Source: Mesoplasma melaleucae (GTDB taxonomy: Bacteria; Bacillota_I; Bacilli_A; Mycoplasmatales; Mycoplasmataceae). Taken from it: a DNA stretch of 64,000 nt. Numbering within the stretch: the first letter of the stretch is position 1; each line of letters begins with the position of its first letter. The stretch lies in contig NZ_CP024964.1 of the NCBI RefSeq assembly GCF_002804105.1, forward strand, positions 248,001 to 312,000, given 5' to 3'. Shown here piece after piece: positions 1 to 9,671 of this stretch. Below the pieces are notes generated by a model. It was not told the origin of the DNA and did not search any database. It saw nothing but the letters and a program-made list of their open reading frames with translations. The position numbers were made by a program, and so were the translations under genes.

Positions 1-106
1 TAAAGTCTGGATTTGTTTTATCCTTTTTAAGTTGTTTTACTAAATTATCAATATGACTTATGTATTTTTCTTTAGATAAGACATACAGTGGTTTTATATT
101 TTCCAT
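1..106 (-). CDS. Hypothetical protein, 5' part only
   Basis: The first 35 codons of a minus-strand gene that runs off the left edge. It opens MENIKPLYVLSKEKYISHID and is rich in lysine, with no recognisable domain in what is visible. The ATG at 106 lies one base after the TAA of the preceding small gene (108-110), so the two are almost certainly co-transcribed and translated by coupling. It continues the accessory gene chain that contains the relaxase. No function can be assigned. Confidence 0.55.
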   Translation of the reverse strand, partial: MENIKPLYVLSKEKYISHIDNLVKQLKKDKTNPDF

Positions 107-107
107 T

Positions 108-296
108 TTATTTCACCATTAAAGTTATTTCAGCACTCTTATAAGATTTACAAGGAACTATTTTAATAACTTCTTTTTCTAATAATTTTTTATCTATTTT
201 ATTTGTATGATTTAAAATTGATTCTTGTTTTTTAACATCGAAAAAATCAATTTTTACATTATCTATTGTTTTATCTTTTTTGATTTCTTTTGACAT
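108..296 (-). CDS. Small hypothetical protein (62 aa)
   Basis: A 62-residue, highly charged protein opening MSKEIKKDKTIDNVKIDFFD, without membrane segments or signal peptide. The ATG at 296 is preceded by a good Shine-Dalgarno, AAAGGAGAAAG, seven bases upstream; a TTG one codon earlier is a less likely start. Its first 26 bases overlap the end of the HU-like gene (271-543) in another frame, and its stop almost touches the next ATG at 106. This makes a tight three-gene operon. I do not recognise a family. Confidence 0.6.
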   Translation of the reverse strand: MSKEIKKDKTIDNVKIDFFDVKKQESILNHTNKIDKKLLEKEVIKIVPCKSYKSAEITLMVK

Positions 297-543
297 CAAC
301 TTTCTCCTTTTGTTCGATCATTTTGATTTCTATTTTTGTAATGTTCTGATACGTTGAGCATTCTTCTTTTTTAACCACCATAGTTTTACCTAGTGGTGTA
401 AATACACAATCATATTCATTCATGGATTTTAATAAGTGTGCGTACACTGTATTTATTAAGCCTTTAGCTTTGCGTTGGCTTATATTGTGTTTAGTTGCAA
501 AGTCTTTTATATATTCTGTTTTGGTTAATTTTGTGATAAACAT
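271..543 (-). CDS. HU/IHF-like DNA-binding protein, divergent
   Basis: About 90 residues. The first 60 resemble the N-terminal half of HU: the start LTKTEYIKDFATKHNISQ corresponds to the helix 1-turn-helix 2 pattern of HU (TKKEL...A...GLS...), followed by a helix and then VFTPLGKTMVVKK, where HU has VxLPGFGTFxVxxR. The usual GFG motif is altered to LGK, and the DNA-binding arm region is replaced by a lysine-rich tail. An AGGAG lies directly before a tandem ATG-ATG (546/543), so the second ATG is the likelier start. Such proteins on mobile elements often help organise relaxation or replication complexes; that role is inference here. Confidence 0.6.
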   Translation of the reverse strand: MFITKLTKTEYIKDFATKHNISQRKAKGLINTVYAHLLKSMNEYDCVFTPLGKTMVVKKEECSTYQNITKIEIKMIEQKEKVDVKRNQKR

Positions 544-562
544 CATCTCCTATTTGTATTGG

Positions 563-568
563 TATAAT
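563..568 (+). promoter_or_regulatory. Extended -10 promoter for the plus-strand membrane gene
   Basis: TATAAT preceded by TGG (560-562), an extended -10, about 30 bases before the ATG at 593. It is the only gap between the divergent HU-like gene and the membrane protein gene. No clear -35 is visible. Confidence 0.55.
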
Positions 569-592
569 GATTATGGAAAGGAGAATATTATT

Positions 593-997
593 ATGTATTG
601 AATTTTTTTAGAGAAAATACTTTCAATGATGTACATACCAATTCTTATATCTATTGGTTTCATTATTTTAATAGGATTGATTTACTGGCTAAGTAATAAA
701 TATGATTGACCAATAGAGATCTGATCTTTGGAATTATTTAAAAAACAAATTATAGTATTTTTCACTGTTTGAGGAATAAATATTTTCATTATTTTAGCAA
801 TCGGTTTCTTAGGTTTATATACCCTTGCTTGAAATGATGATTTCCTTGTTAAGCTTTATAATTTTTCATTAAAACTTTTAACCGAAGTTATGACCACAAT
901 AATAATTGCAATTGGATATATTCAACTAACTGTTTTTGGTGGTTGAAATATGTATTTATCTTTCAAAATTAAATCTGAGTTAAAAAACCAATCATAA
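593..997 (+). CDS. Membrane protein, unknown function (134 aa)
   Basis: A gene of 135 codons on the plus strand with five in-frame TGA (Trp) codons, which hide it from a standard-code search. The product has three strongly hydrophobic stretches: residues about 12-33 (ILISIGFIILIGLIYWL), 53-77 (IIVFFTVWGINIFIILAIG) and 93-115. The tail is basic (KIKSELKNQS). The start is set by AAAGGAGAA before the ATG. Its last 29 bases overlap, tail to tail, the minus-strand membrane gene at 969-1235. It is the only plus-strand gene in the accessory region. No family recognised. Confidence 0.7.
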
Positions 998-1235
998 CTA
1001 AGACATTAACCAGAAGAACGTTTGCAGAAAATATAATTAAATATATTTCGAAGAGTTTTTTAAACTCTTTTTTATTTTTAGTTTTGATGTCATTCCTATC
1101 TGTTGAAAAATCTTTTTCTTTTGACTCTTTCTTAAAAAATCTATATTTATTGATAGCTAATATTCCAAGAATTATTGAAAACACAAACGAAAGAACAATT
1201 AAACAAATTATTGATATCGTCATTGATCCGCTCAT
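969..1235 (-). CDS. Two-TM membrane protein (88 aa)
   Basis: 88 residues with one membrane helix at about 6-28 (ISIICLIVLSFVFSIILGIL), a lysine-rich loop, and a second helix at about 66-86. A strong Shine-Dalgarno (AAAGGAGAAAAG) precedes the ATG. It follows the 1251-1664 gene after 15 bases, so it is the distal gene of the relaxase operon. The 3' end overlaps the convergent membrane gene (593-997) by 29 bases. A role at the envelope during transfer or in surface exclusion is possible but not shown by the sequence. Confidence 0.65.
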   Translation of the reverse strand: MSGSMTISIICLIVLSFVFSIILGILAINKYRFFKKESKEKDFSTDRNDIKTKNKKEFKKLFEIYLIIFSANVLLVNVLVMIGFLTQI

Positions 1236-1250
1236 TCTTTTCTCCTTTCA

Positions 1251-1664
1251 TTAATCATTTTTTATATAAAATTTTGACGTATAAATTTTTCTTTCTTGTT
1301 CTTGTTCAATAAAATATTTAATGATTGATTCGCCACTTAACTGATATATTTCCTTAACATCGCCTTGAATATTTTTATATACACTATATTTTTTAAGTGG
1401 ATCAATAGTTAATTTTCATGATTTATTATTTGTCTTAGCTTCTCATTCAAGTTCTTGCATTTGACAATAATACTCACTAACATTTATTCAACAAAAATTT
1501 TCAGACATGGGTATTAATGATGAAGGGATTTTAACTAAAAAAACTTTAATTTCTTTTTCCTTACCTGTTTCATTATCAAATGTTTTTGTAATTTTAAAAG
1601 TGTTTTTTAAATGCACTGTTTTGATGTTTAATATCACTTGACCGTTAGTTTTAATAAATGCCAT
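1251..1664 (-). CDS. Hypothetical protein (137 aa)
   Basis: 137 residues, opening MAFIKTNGQVILNIKTVHLK, with three in-frame TGA Trp codons. The composition suggests a soluble beta-rich N-terminal half and a charged C-terminal half. It starts eight bases after the relaxase stop codon; that stop (TAA) is itself the first part of this gene's ribosome site TTAAGGAG, so the two are tightly coupled. Its own stop lies 15 bases from the next gene. No motif recognised. As an accessory gene directly after a relaxase it may be a mobilization helper, but this is only inferred from position. Confidence 0.7.
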
Positions 1665-1672
1665 AGATCTCC

Positions 1673-3211
1673 TTAATTAAAAAGTTTGTTATTTGTTGAT
1701 TTATTGTAATCAATTGTTCTTTGTAATAAATTTGCGTTTCTTTTTGCCTGTAAATAATATTTATTAATCACATTATTAACTTGAAAATTTATTTTGTTTT
1801 GCTTTCACTTTTCCTCAGAATAATCTTTTTTAGTAAAATCAAGTTTATTTTTTTTATTATTGAAATTCCTTTGTTTTGCTTTTGCATTATCGTATTCTTT
1901 CAATTCTTGAATTAATATGTTTGCTAAATTAGGTATTATTCCTTGAAAATTATTATTTTCATCTTTGCTTAAAATATTTTTATTAAAAAACTGATTTTTT
2001 TTAAATTTTAAAAATTCCTTTTCGTCATCTAAATTGAAATTATAATCTCAACCTTTTTCTTCATTTGTTAAATCAAAATTCTTAATATTATCAATTTCAC
2101 TATACTCATTTTTATAAGTTTTCAAAAAACGCTTAAACTCTTGTTCAGCATAAACTGTATTTTCTTTTTGAAATTCATCAAACGATGATTTTAATTCTGG
2201 TACTGAATCAATAAATGTATAAGTTAAATTAACTATTTCTTTTCTTGTTTTATGACTAAGTTTTTTAGAACCAAAAGTTAAATTAAAATTCTCTGAAGAA
2301 ATTTTTTTAATTTTATTACTCAGTTTATTAATCACTTTATTAGGTAATTGAGTAGAATTTACTAAATCATCAAAAACTTTTTTGTAATCAAGTAAATTTA
2401 AATTATATTGTTCTCTGACATTGTCTTTACTTTTAAATAAATCATCAAATGTTTGTTTTCTTGTTTTTATAGAATGAGTTATATTTAGTTCTAAATCTCT
2501 TATTGAATTTTTGTCCAGTTTTCCCATTTTTCTAAATTCCTTTTTATTTCCATTTCATTTTGTTGGAACTTTTTCAAAGAAAGAAAAATGAAAATGTGTA
2601 TTGTCTGTATTTTTATGAAAAGCCAAAACAGTTTCCATTTGTTTAATGTTAAAATCATTAAATTTTAAAAATTCTTTTAAGTTATTTGAAACAATTTTAT
2701 GAAATTCATGTCCATTGTAAATTTGTTGCTTCTCCATAAAATCATTAGAAAAAGAAATAACACCTGATCAAACAATTTGATTTTCAGCGTCAATTTTTTT
2801 AAACGCCTGTTTTTTTCAATATAAAGCTTTCTTACTTATTTCACCATTTAGATCATAAAGACCAGTTTTATATTCCTTTTGTGCAGTAATTTCACTTAAT
2901 GCTAAATAATAATCTTTAAAACTTTTTTTCCTTGTTGTTTTAATTAAATCTTTTTTATCATCTAAATCTAGAGTACCCAATAAACTGTTTAATTCATTAA
3001 TTTGTTCTTTGAATTTAATTTCAGCTTGTTTCTTTTTTTCACTTAACAAAGCAATTTCTTCTTTTGTGAAATCAATTTTCATTACAGCTTCGTCTCTGGA
3101 AATATAATTTAAATATTCACCTGACTTATATCAATTTGCTTTTTTACTTATTTTTGGTATTCCATTTGAAACATATTTTATATCAACTAACGTAGGATAA
3201 TTTTTAATAAT
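1673..3211 (-). CDS. Relaxase-like protein, MobL/MobP2 type (512 aa)
   Basis: One continuous 513-codon frame with six in-frame TGA Trp codons (residues 27, 132, 148, 219, 388, 469), so a standard-code reading shows only fragments. The N-terminus contains NYISRDEAV with Tyr36, matching the conserved segment at the start of MobL-type relaxases. Residues 199-208 read HKNTDNTHFH, a typical HxxTDNxHxH of HUH relaxases that binds the metal, followed by FSFFEK. The C-terminal half is lysine/asparagine-rich and helical. Such enzymes nick the transfer origin and bind the 5' DNA end through tyrosine. The start is probably ATT at 3211: GAGGTGATC, near-perfectly matching the 16S 3' end, lies just before it, and the previous gene stops at 3204. 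No ATG occurs until residue 44, after the conserved segment. Confidence 0.75.
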
Positions 3212-3593
3212 GATCACCTCACGTGATTTGGGAAATATCCTTAATACCTTTAACTTTATATACAAACTTATTATTTTCTAATATATTTCCACTTGTTAAA
3301 TTTTTGTAAAATGTATTTGACTTGAAATAAATATGTTTAAAAGTTTTGGGAAAGAATAAATTTTTTGTAAATGAGCATTCAATAAATCTTATCTTTCTTC
3401 ATTCAGAATCAAACTCAAATATGCAACTTTGAAATTTACAATTTTTAAATTTGACTTTTGAAAATTCAGCAGAAAAAGTAATATTTCTAAATACACAATT
3501 TATAAAAATAGAATTATATATTTTCTTGTCGTGTAAATAAGCATTTTTAAATAGTTTATTTTTAACTATCAAATTGCCTTTTATTGATTTCAT
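3204..3593 (-). CDS. Pentapeptide-repeat-like protein (129 aa)
   Basis: A 129-residue protein with an irregular repeat of Phe/Leu every five residues and small polar residues between (FINCVFRNITFSAEF, VKFKNCKFQSCIFEF, IRFIECSF), like a pentapeptide-repeat right-handed helix of about 70 residues. Some pentapeptide proteins mimic DNA and protect gyrase; nothing here proves that. The ATG at 3593 has AAAGGAAAAG upstream. It begins inside the preceding gene (32-base overlap) and ends eight bases inside the relaxase, so the whole chain is translationally linked. Confidence 0.6.
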
Positions 3594-3897
3594 TACTTTT
3601 CCTTTCTTTAGTTTTGACATTTTTATTTTTAATATAACGAAGAACAAATTTAGTTTCATCGTTACCATTTGCAGAAATAATTTGTTTTAAAATTCAGTAG
3701 TGATCATGTTCAAGAACAGTTAAATTTTTTATGGGTTTTTCAATATTATATTTTTTATAGTAAATACTTGAACTAATAATTTCCTTATTCAATTGATCAC
3801 AAATTCTATAAATAGTTTCAAAAGTATATTTTCTAATTAAAGTTTCTAGGCTATGATAATCTTTTGTACTTAAAGGATATAAATATTTTTTACTCAT
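3562..3897 (-). CDS. Hypothetical protein (111 aa)
   Basis: 111 residues opening MSKKYLYPLSTKDYHSLETL, with one TGA Trp codon. It is predicted soluble, helical at the start and strongly basic in the last 30 residues. An ATG at 3903 is also possible, but AAAGG sits six bases before the ATG at 3897, which is preferred. It overlaps the upstream gene (3890-4210) by eight bases and the next gene by 32. The basic tail could bind nucleic acid; no family recognised. Confidence 0.6.
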
Positions 3898-4210
3898 CAG
3901 CATCCTTTATATCAACCAAGTAAAATTTATAGGATATATCCGATTCTTGTAAATATTTGTTTTTTTTATTTGGTCAAAAATTTATTGAAATAGATATATC
4001 ATCTCTTTTTCCATCATTTCATAGCTTTCAAGCCTTATCTATTGTTTCTTTATCTTTTGTAAAACTTCAGAAGTAGTCCATTTTTATATTTACTTCTTTC
4101 TTTCTAAATTTAATTTTTATTCACTTACTATTTTTATTAAATGTAGAATCTGAAAATATTATTTCTTCAATCTTAATATTTGTAAGAAATATTGTTGAAT
4201 CTATATTCAT
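3890..4210 (-). CDS. Hypothetical protein, first gene of relaxase operon (106 aa)
   Basis: 106 residues, opening MNIDSTIFLTNIKIEEIIFS, with five TGA Trp codons, no membrane segment and mostly acidic/basic alternation. It begins the run of overlapping minus-strand genes that leads to the relaxase. The ribosome site AAAGGA is about 14 bases before the ATG, rather far, so initiation may be weak. No family recognised. Confidence 0.55.
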
Positions 4211-4327
4211 AAATTATTTAAATATCCTTTCTTAAACTTAATTTAGTTAACATAGATAATAAATTTATATAAATATATAAGATATAGAGAGAGAGATATA
4301 TAGATATATAGATATATATAGTAAAAA

Positions 4328-4355
4328 CCTAATTTAACAGAAATATTAAATCAGG
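4328..4355. repeat. Inverted repeat upstream of relaxase operon
   Basis: CCTAATTTAA and TTAAATCAGG form a 10-base stem with one mismatch around an eight-base loop. It lies about 120 bases upstream of the first gene of the relaxase operon, next to a purine/AT repeat tract. Inverted repeats near a relaxase operon are where a transfer origin would be expected, but no nick site is recognised. Confidence 0.35.
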
Positions 4356-4422
4356 CTCTCAAGAGTATTTTGCATGTATACAAAAATAGAAAACACTAAT
4401 TATCTATGTCAATTAACAAATA

Positions 4423-4447
4423 AAAAAGTGGGGAATGCCCACTTTTT
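4423..4447. terminator. Bidirectional terminator-like hairpin
   Basis: AAAAAGTGGG and CCCACTTTTT form a perfect 10-base stem with a GAATG loop. It lies downstream of the permease gene, which ends at 4548, though 100 bases away. The A/T arms allow use in both directions. Confidence 0.6.
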
Positions 4448-4475
4448 ATAGACCCCCCAACTTTGTTTTACTCCC

Positions 4476-4501
4476 AAAAAAAAAAAAAAAAACTGTATAA
4501 T
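4476..4501. repeat. Run of 17 A followed by TATAAT
   Basis: Seventeen consecutive A (4476-4492), then CTG and TATAAT (4496-4501) on the plus strand. Length-variable A or T runs beside -10 boxes switch surface genes on and off in some mycoplasmas. Here no plus-strand gene follows; transcription would run antisense into the permease 3' end. Confidence 0.5.
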
Positions 4502-4547
4502 TATCTTCGAACTTTTTCAAAAATAATTAATAAGTTTTTTTAACGTT

Positions 4548-7500
4548 TTATTCGTTTGTTTCCATTAATAAACTAGCTGGATCACCTTTTCTTAATTTTT
4601 TAGAAATTAAGATTAAACTTCCAAAATAAGAAATAGCTACAACTGCTAAACTTGCTACAAACGGTCACCATGAAATTATAAATGGCACAGCCAATCCTGC
4701 AAATTTTAGTAATACAATTATCAATCCAAGAATACCACAAGCTAGTAGAGTCGCTAATATTCATCCTAGTACTGATAATATTGTTACAGTTCCAAATGAG
4801 TATTTTTGAACTTTTCAGTTTGAGTATCCAAATGATTTCATTAAAATCATAAATCTTTGATAATGGGTTATATAAATATCACCAATTAAAATAATCAATA
4901 ATGATGAGGTTATAATAACACTTACAATAATTAACATTGCAATTGAAATAGCTAATTGAGATATTTGTGCAATTAAGTCTTTTTCAATACTTAATAATTT
5001 TTGATTAGCTACTCCCATTACTATTTCATTAAATGATATATTACCAATTGGTTCATGTGCTAGAAGTAATAATCCATTATTTTCATATGTTGTTTGTAAG
5101 AATCCAGTTGTTAAATCAACAGGTTCACTAATATTTGAGAACTTCGCATTGTTTCACATCATTTGTGTGTAATTCAATGAATTAGCTCCGTTATTTAACA
5201 TTTTTGTATAATCAGAGACATATAAATCATTCTGATCATTATGCATTAGATATTTATCATAATTAGAGACAATTGAACCATTAGGAGTTTTAATTTTTTC
5301 TCCAGCTTTATATTCAACTTCTGGTTCAAAGAAATTATAGTTTACATCATATTTTTTAGCCACTGCATAATTAGCAATTAAGTTTGCTAATCCTTGATCA
5401 ACAAGAGTAGTAGTTCCATTGTATGAATCTAAGTTTCCAACTGCTTCTAAATTAATTTTTAAAACTCTGTTTGCATACTTAACTTGTGTTGTTTCTTGTT
5501 TTAATAATCCAGCTCTAACTGAGTCTAAATATCATGAGCCTGTTGAAGAATCAACAATATTTCCTAATCCATAATTTTTTGCTTGTTCTTTTGTAATACT
5601 GTACTCATATGAATAAGGTTTTATTCTGATATATCCACTTTCACTAACATTAGCACCGTACATTGTCTCTCATGCTTTTTTAGCTGTTTCAGGAATATCT
5701 GTAGCACTAACATTATTGTTATAATAACCATCAGGGTTTTTATTTTTATTATCTTTACTATAGTTTGCTCATTTATCATAACCATTAATTTGATCTTGAC
5801 TTAATAAAGCTTTTGGTAAATATAATTCAATATTTGAGTATTGATAGTATGGTCTAATATATGAAGAACCCTGATTATCTTTTACTGCAAAATCATTAAA
5901 TAAATATGCATCATTAACAAGTGAATTGTCATCATTGTAAAGGTATTTGTAAGTGAATTTGTTATTGTCTAAATTATATAAGTTTAAATAATTTGAATCT
6001 GTATTATAAATTCCTGTTCGAGATTCTTTAATTTGATTTTTTTGTTGTTGATCTTTTCATGAATTAGCAAAGTAATCAGAATTTATAAAATCATTATCAT
6101 TATAAACTCAAGCATCTTTTGGTAAAACATCATAACTTGTTTGGCCTTTTTGTTTCGCCTCAAACAATAGTTGTTGTTGAGCTGTTGTTATATCTGAAAT
6201 TGTTTTTTCTTTACTTAATTTATATGTGTTTAATGATTGTTTATTAGGTAAGATCGGCACATTTAAAGTATTTGTTGCTTTATCATAATATTTAAAATCA
6301 TTATATTCAATATCATGGTCAATTTCTTGACCATTAAATACCTTGTTTATTTCTTCTAATAAATCACTTGAAACAAACAATTTATCAGATATTTTATCTT
6401 CTAGATTAAATGCTTTTTGATTTTGTTGTAAACCAGTTAACTTAATTTTGTATTTATCATTTGAAACTGCGATATTAGTTGCAAAAGTTTCACTGTCTTT
6501 AAAGATTTTTTTAACTCCAAATCCAAATGAATATTGTTGAATTCTTGAAGGGTCTTGAATATAACTTTGAACAAATGCAGGAGCTGAGTTAACAATAACA
6601 GATAGTATCTGTGCTTTTCAATCTCCATTACTTGAACCGCTTGAACCTAAAATACTTGATAAAATTAATGGAATTGCTTGAGTAAGGTTTTTAGTAATAA
6701 CATCATATTTTTGTTGTGATTGTGCATCAGTTAAATATGTTTTAGACATTTCTCCTGTTAAAGGATCTAAACTAGTTGCATCATATAAAGAGTTTGAGAT
6801 TAAACCAAGAACTTGTTCAATTGTTCCAATTGAAAATTGAGATCCAATTCCGTTAGCAAAGTTATTACCAAATTGTTCTACAATTAATTGGAATAGTCCA
6901 GTTTTGCCTTCTTCACTTCCTAATGAACTTTTATTGTTAGCAGAATCTGATACAAGATATTTAAATGTGTTTGTGTAAAGTGGTTTATCATCTCTAATAC
7001 CTTTATAAATGTATTTTGAAATCGGTGATGTATCATAAGTTGATTCAAAATAATTTGAAGCATTTGAATATGAAAGTGTATTACCATGCAATACATAATC
7101 TTTATCAATTTCACTTGGGCTTTTTGAATAACTAATTGCACCTTTTGATAATGGTGAGTTTGAAACAGGTTCTAAATAATTATAACTATTTGAATAATCG
7201 ACATTTTTATAATATGCATTTCCACCTGTTCTTACAATTGCTGGAATTGAGAATCCAATTGAAACTAAGAATGAAGTTATGAAAATAATAACAGTCATTA
7301 AATAAATATTTCTTCTGTTAGCAGAAGCTAAAGTAATACTGAATTTTAATGTAAATTTAGATTTATTAAATACTGTGTTTTTAAGTTTATTTAATAATCA
7401 AGAATGTTTTTTTCTTGATTCTTCAACTCATAAAATTTCCATTACAGGTTTGTTAGTTAATCTTCAAGCTGTAAAGAATGAAATTAAGATTGATAAAACT

Positions 7501-9653
7501 CCAAACAATACAAATCCTAAAATTAATGGTAAGACAGAAACTTGAATTTGATATAGTTGAATACTGAAATAAGGAATAAATAAGTGAATAAATCCTGATT
7601 GAACCAATAGTCCAATAAATCAACTTAAAGGAATAATAAATATAGCAATAATAACTGATTGTGCTATATATGAAAGAGCAATATTATGAGGTTCTACTCC
7701 TAATGCTTTTAAAATCCCAATTTGTTTTGTGTTCGCTTTAATTGATTTTTTCAATGAAATAATTAATCCAACCAGTGCAATAATACCTATGATCATTGAC
7801 ACAATAATAGTAAATAAACTATAAACTAATACAACTTGTGGTTGTAAGATTCATGAATATCTATAAACTGACTCATCAAAACCTTTAGCTTTTTGTGATG
7901 GTGTAAATAATATATTAAATTTATCAAAATTTGAATCTTTATTTAGTCAAATGAATCTTCTTGAAAAAGTTTTTGTAATTGATCCAGCTTGTCCAGATGG
8001 TGCGTTATCTTTTATAACACTTAAACTATCTCTAGAACCATAAACAATCACTGAGTTTTTTGGTTGTGGTACAGGAAGATCATCATTAACTACTGGATAA
8101 TATGAAAATGTATCTGTTGCATAACCTGTTACAATAAAGTTTTGTGATTTAATCTTGATTTCAGAAAATAATTTAATGTTTCTTGCTCTTGCAAATTGTT
8201 CAGAAATTAAAACTTCTCCTTTATTTAAAGGTAATCTTCCTCCTTTATCAGGATTTAGAATTTTTAAATTAGATTGTTTCATATCATCTAGCATTACTAA
8301 TTTATATTCAATTTGTGAAACATTATCAAAAACTGAAAGATCTTTTCTTAACTCATATTTAACATTAGATGCACTGGCAGCTATTTCTAATTGCATTTGA
8401 TATGAAAATATTAAAACTTGAGATATTCTGACGTATTCATCCCAATAAGCTGAATGATTTTTCCCTTCTAAAATTCAATTTAATGAAGAATTATTATAAA
8501 TATTGTCAAAATCTCAAGAAGGCATGCTTGGATTATCAAATACTGTCATTCTTGAAGATCAATCATCATTTGTAGCATTTGATTCTAAACTAAAATTTGA
8601 AATGCTAATCATTTTATTAGATAAAGTATCTATATCTTTTATTTTAAAAGTAGGTGTGGAAATCCCTTTTAGACCATTTTCTTTAATTGCTGCAATAATA
8701 CTATTTGCATCACTTGAAGGAATTTCAATAATATTGTTTGGTTCATTACTAATAACATTTAATGAGTATTTATTTTTTTCATTAACGATATATTTACCTT
8801 CATTTGTAGATTGGTGGCCTTGTTGGTTTCCTGTTATAATTTCATATAACTCTGGGGTAACTGCACTTTTAATAGCAGTTTCAGTAATAGATGAGTTTTC
8901 ATTTTGTGCTTGGTTAAGTAGAATGTTTACATTAGCAATATAAGCTACTACCCCTGTAAATGCTGTATAACTAAAAGTAAATAAGTTTTTACTATTTATT
9001 TTTGTGATATCCAGACCTTTATCAATAGTTGTTGATTCAGCTTGAATATACTCATTATCTTTAAATATTTCTTCAGTATTTAAAGTTTTAGCATATGCAT
9101 AAATTGGAGTATTTAATAAATTCTTAATTGATTCTGAATTAGTATCTTCACCTTTTAGTGCTTTTATTAATGCTTCATAAAAGTGTCCCATCAATATGTT
9201 TCTAACATTGATTGTGAATTCTTTAGATTGAGGTTCAACGTTTGAATCAGCTTTAAATAAATCTTTGATTCTTTGATCTTCAAATGCTTTTGTAATAAAT
9301 GTTTCTCCACTATAAACTTTATTAAAAGCTAAGTTAAATCTTTGTTCTTTATTGTTAATCAATGAGTAAGAATTATCATTTGTATACATCAACATTAAAT
9401 TTTGTGATACTTTATTAGCATTTGATTCTGGGTTATTAGTAAAAAGTTCATCATCATACTGATAATCAAATTTATCTACATTTTTAACAACCTGATTATA
9501 TGTATTATTCAGTCTGTCTCTTAAAGAAATAGATGTAGTTAAAATAAAAATTGATAAAAAAGAAAGTATTAAAATAATGATAAACTGAATTTTAAATTTA
9601 AAGATACCTTTTAAACCTTGTTTAAAAAGCAATCAATTGCTTGGTTTTTTCAT
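4548..9653 (-). CDS. Giant FtsX-type ABC transporter permease (1701 aa)
   Basis: A single open frame of 1702 codons with many TGA Trp codons. Residues about 20-40 form an N-terminal membrane helix, followed by some 380 residues of extracellular-type sequence. A first FtsX domain of about three helices contains KQIGILKALG near residue 645. Another helix near 790 precedes a second external domain of about 750 residues. A C-terminal FtsX domain carries HYQRFMILMKSFG near 1600, then two more helices. This is the MacB/LolC-like permease architecture, enlarged as is common in mollicutes; substrate unknown. GGAGGGAATT precedes the ATG, 18 bases after the upstream lipoprotein gene, so the pair forms an operon. 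No ATPase gene is adjacent. I sampled several stretches and found no TAA or TAG. Confidence 0.85.
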
Positions 9654-9671
9654 AATTCCCTCCTTCTATTT

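Larger units (their letters stand above)
4211..4547. other. Non-coding stretch between accessory block and permease
   Basis: 337 bases without a plausible gene on either strand. It holds a low-complexity AT and GA tract (about 4266-4320), an inverted repeat (4328-4355), a terminator-like hairpin (4423-4447) and a run of 17 A followed by TATAAT (4476-4501). The promoter of the leftward accessory operon should lie here, but I see no convincing -10/-35 pair. Confidence 0.6.

Noticed and set aside
3215-3217. GTG as start of the relaxase
   Set aside because: It lies inside the strong Shine-Dalgarno GAGGTGATC and has none of its own at a proper distance.
4266-4320. Repeat tract considered as a CRISPR-like array
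   Set aside because: The units are only 2-9 bases of GA and AT without spacers; simple low-complexity sequence.
8503-8943. Open frame of 146 codons on the plus strand
   Set aside because: It lies antisense to the giant permease gene, has no ribosome site and its hydrophobicity mirrors the permease codons.
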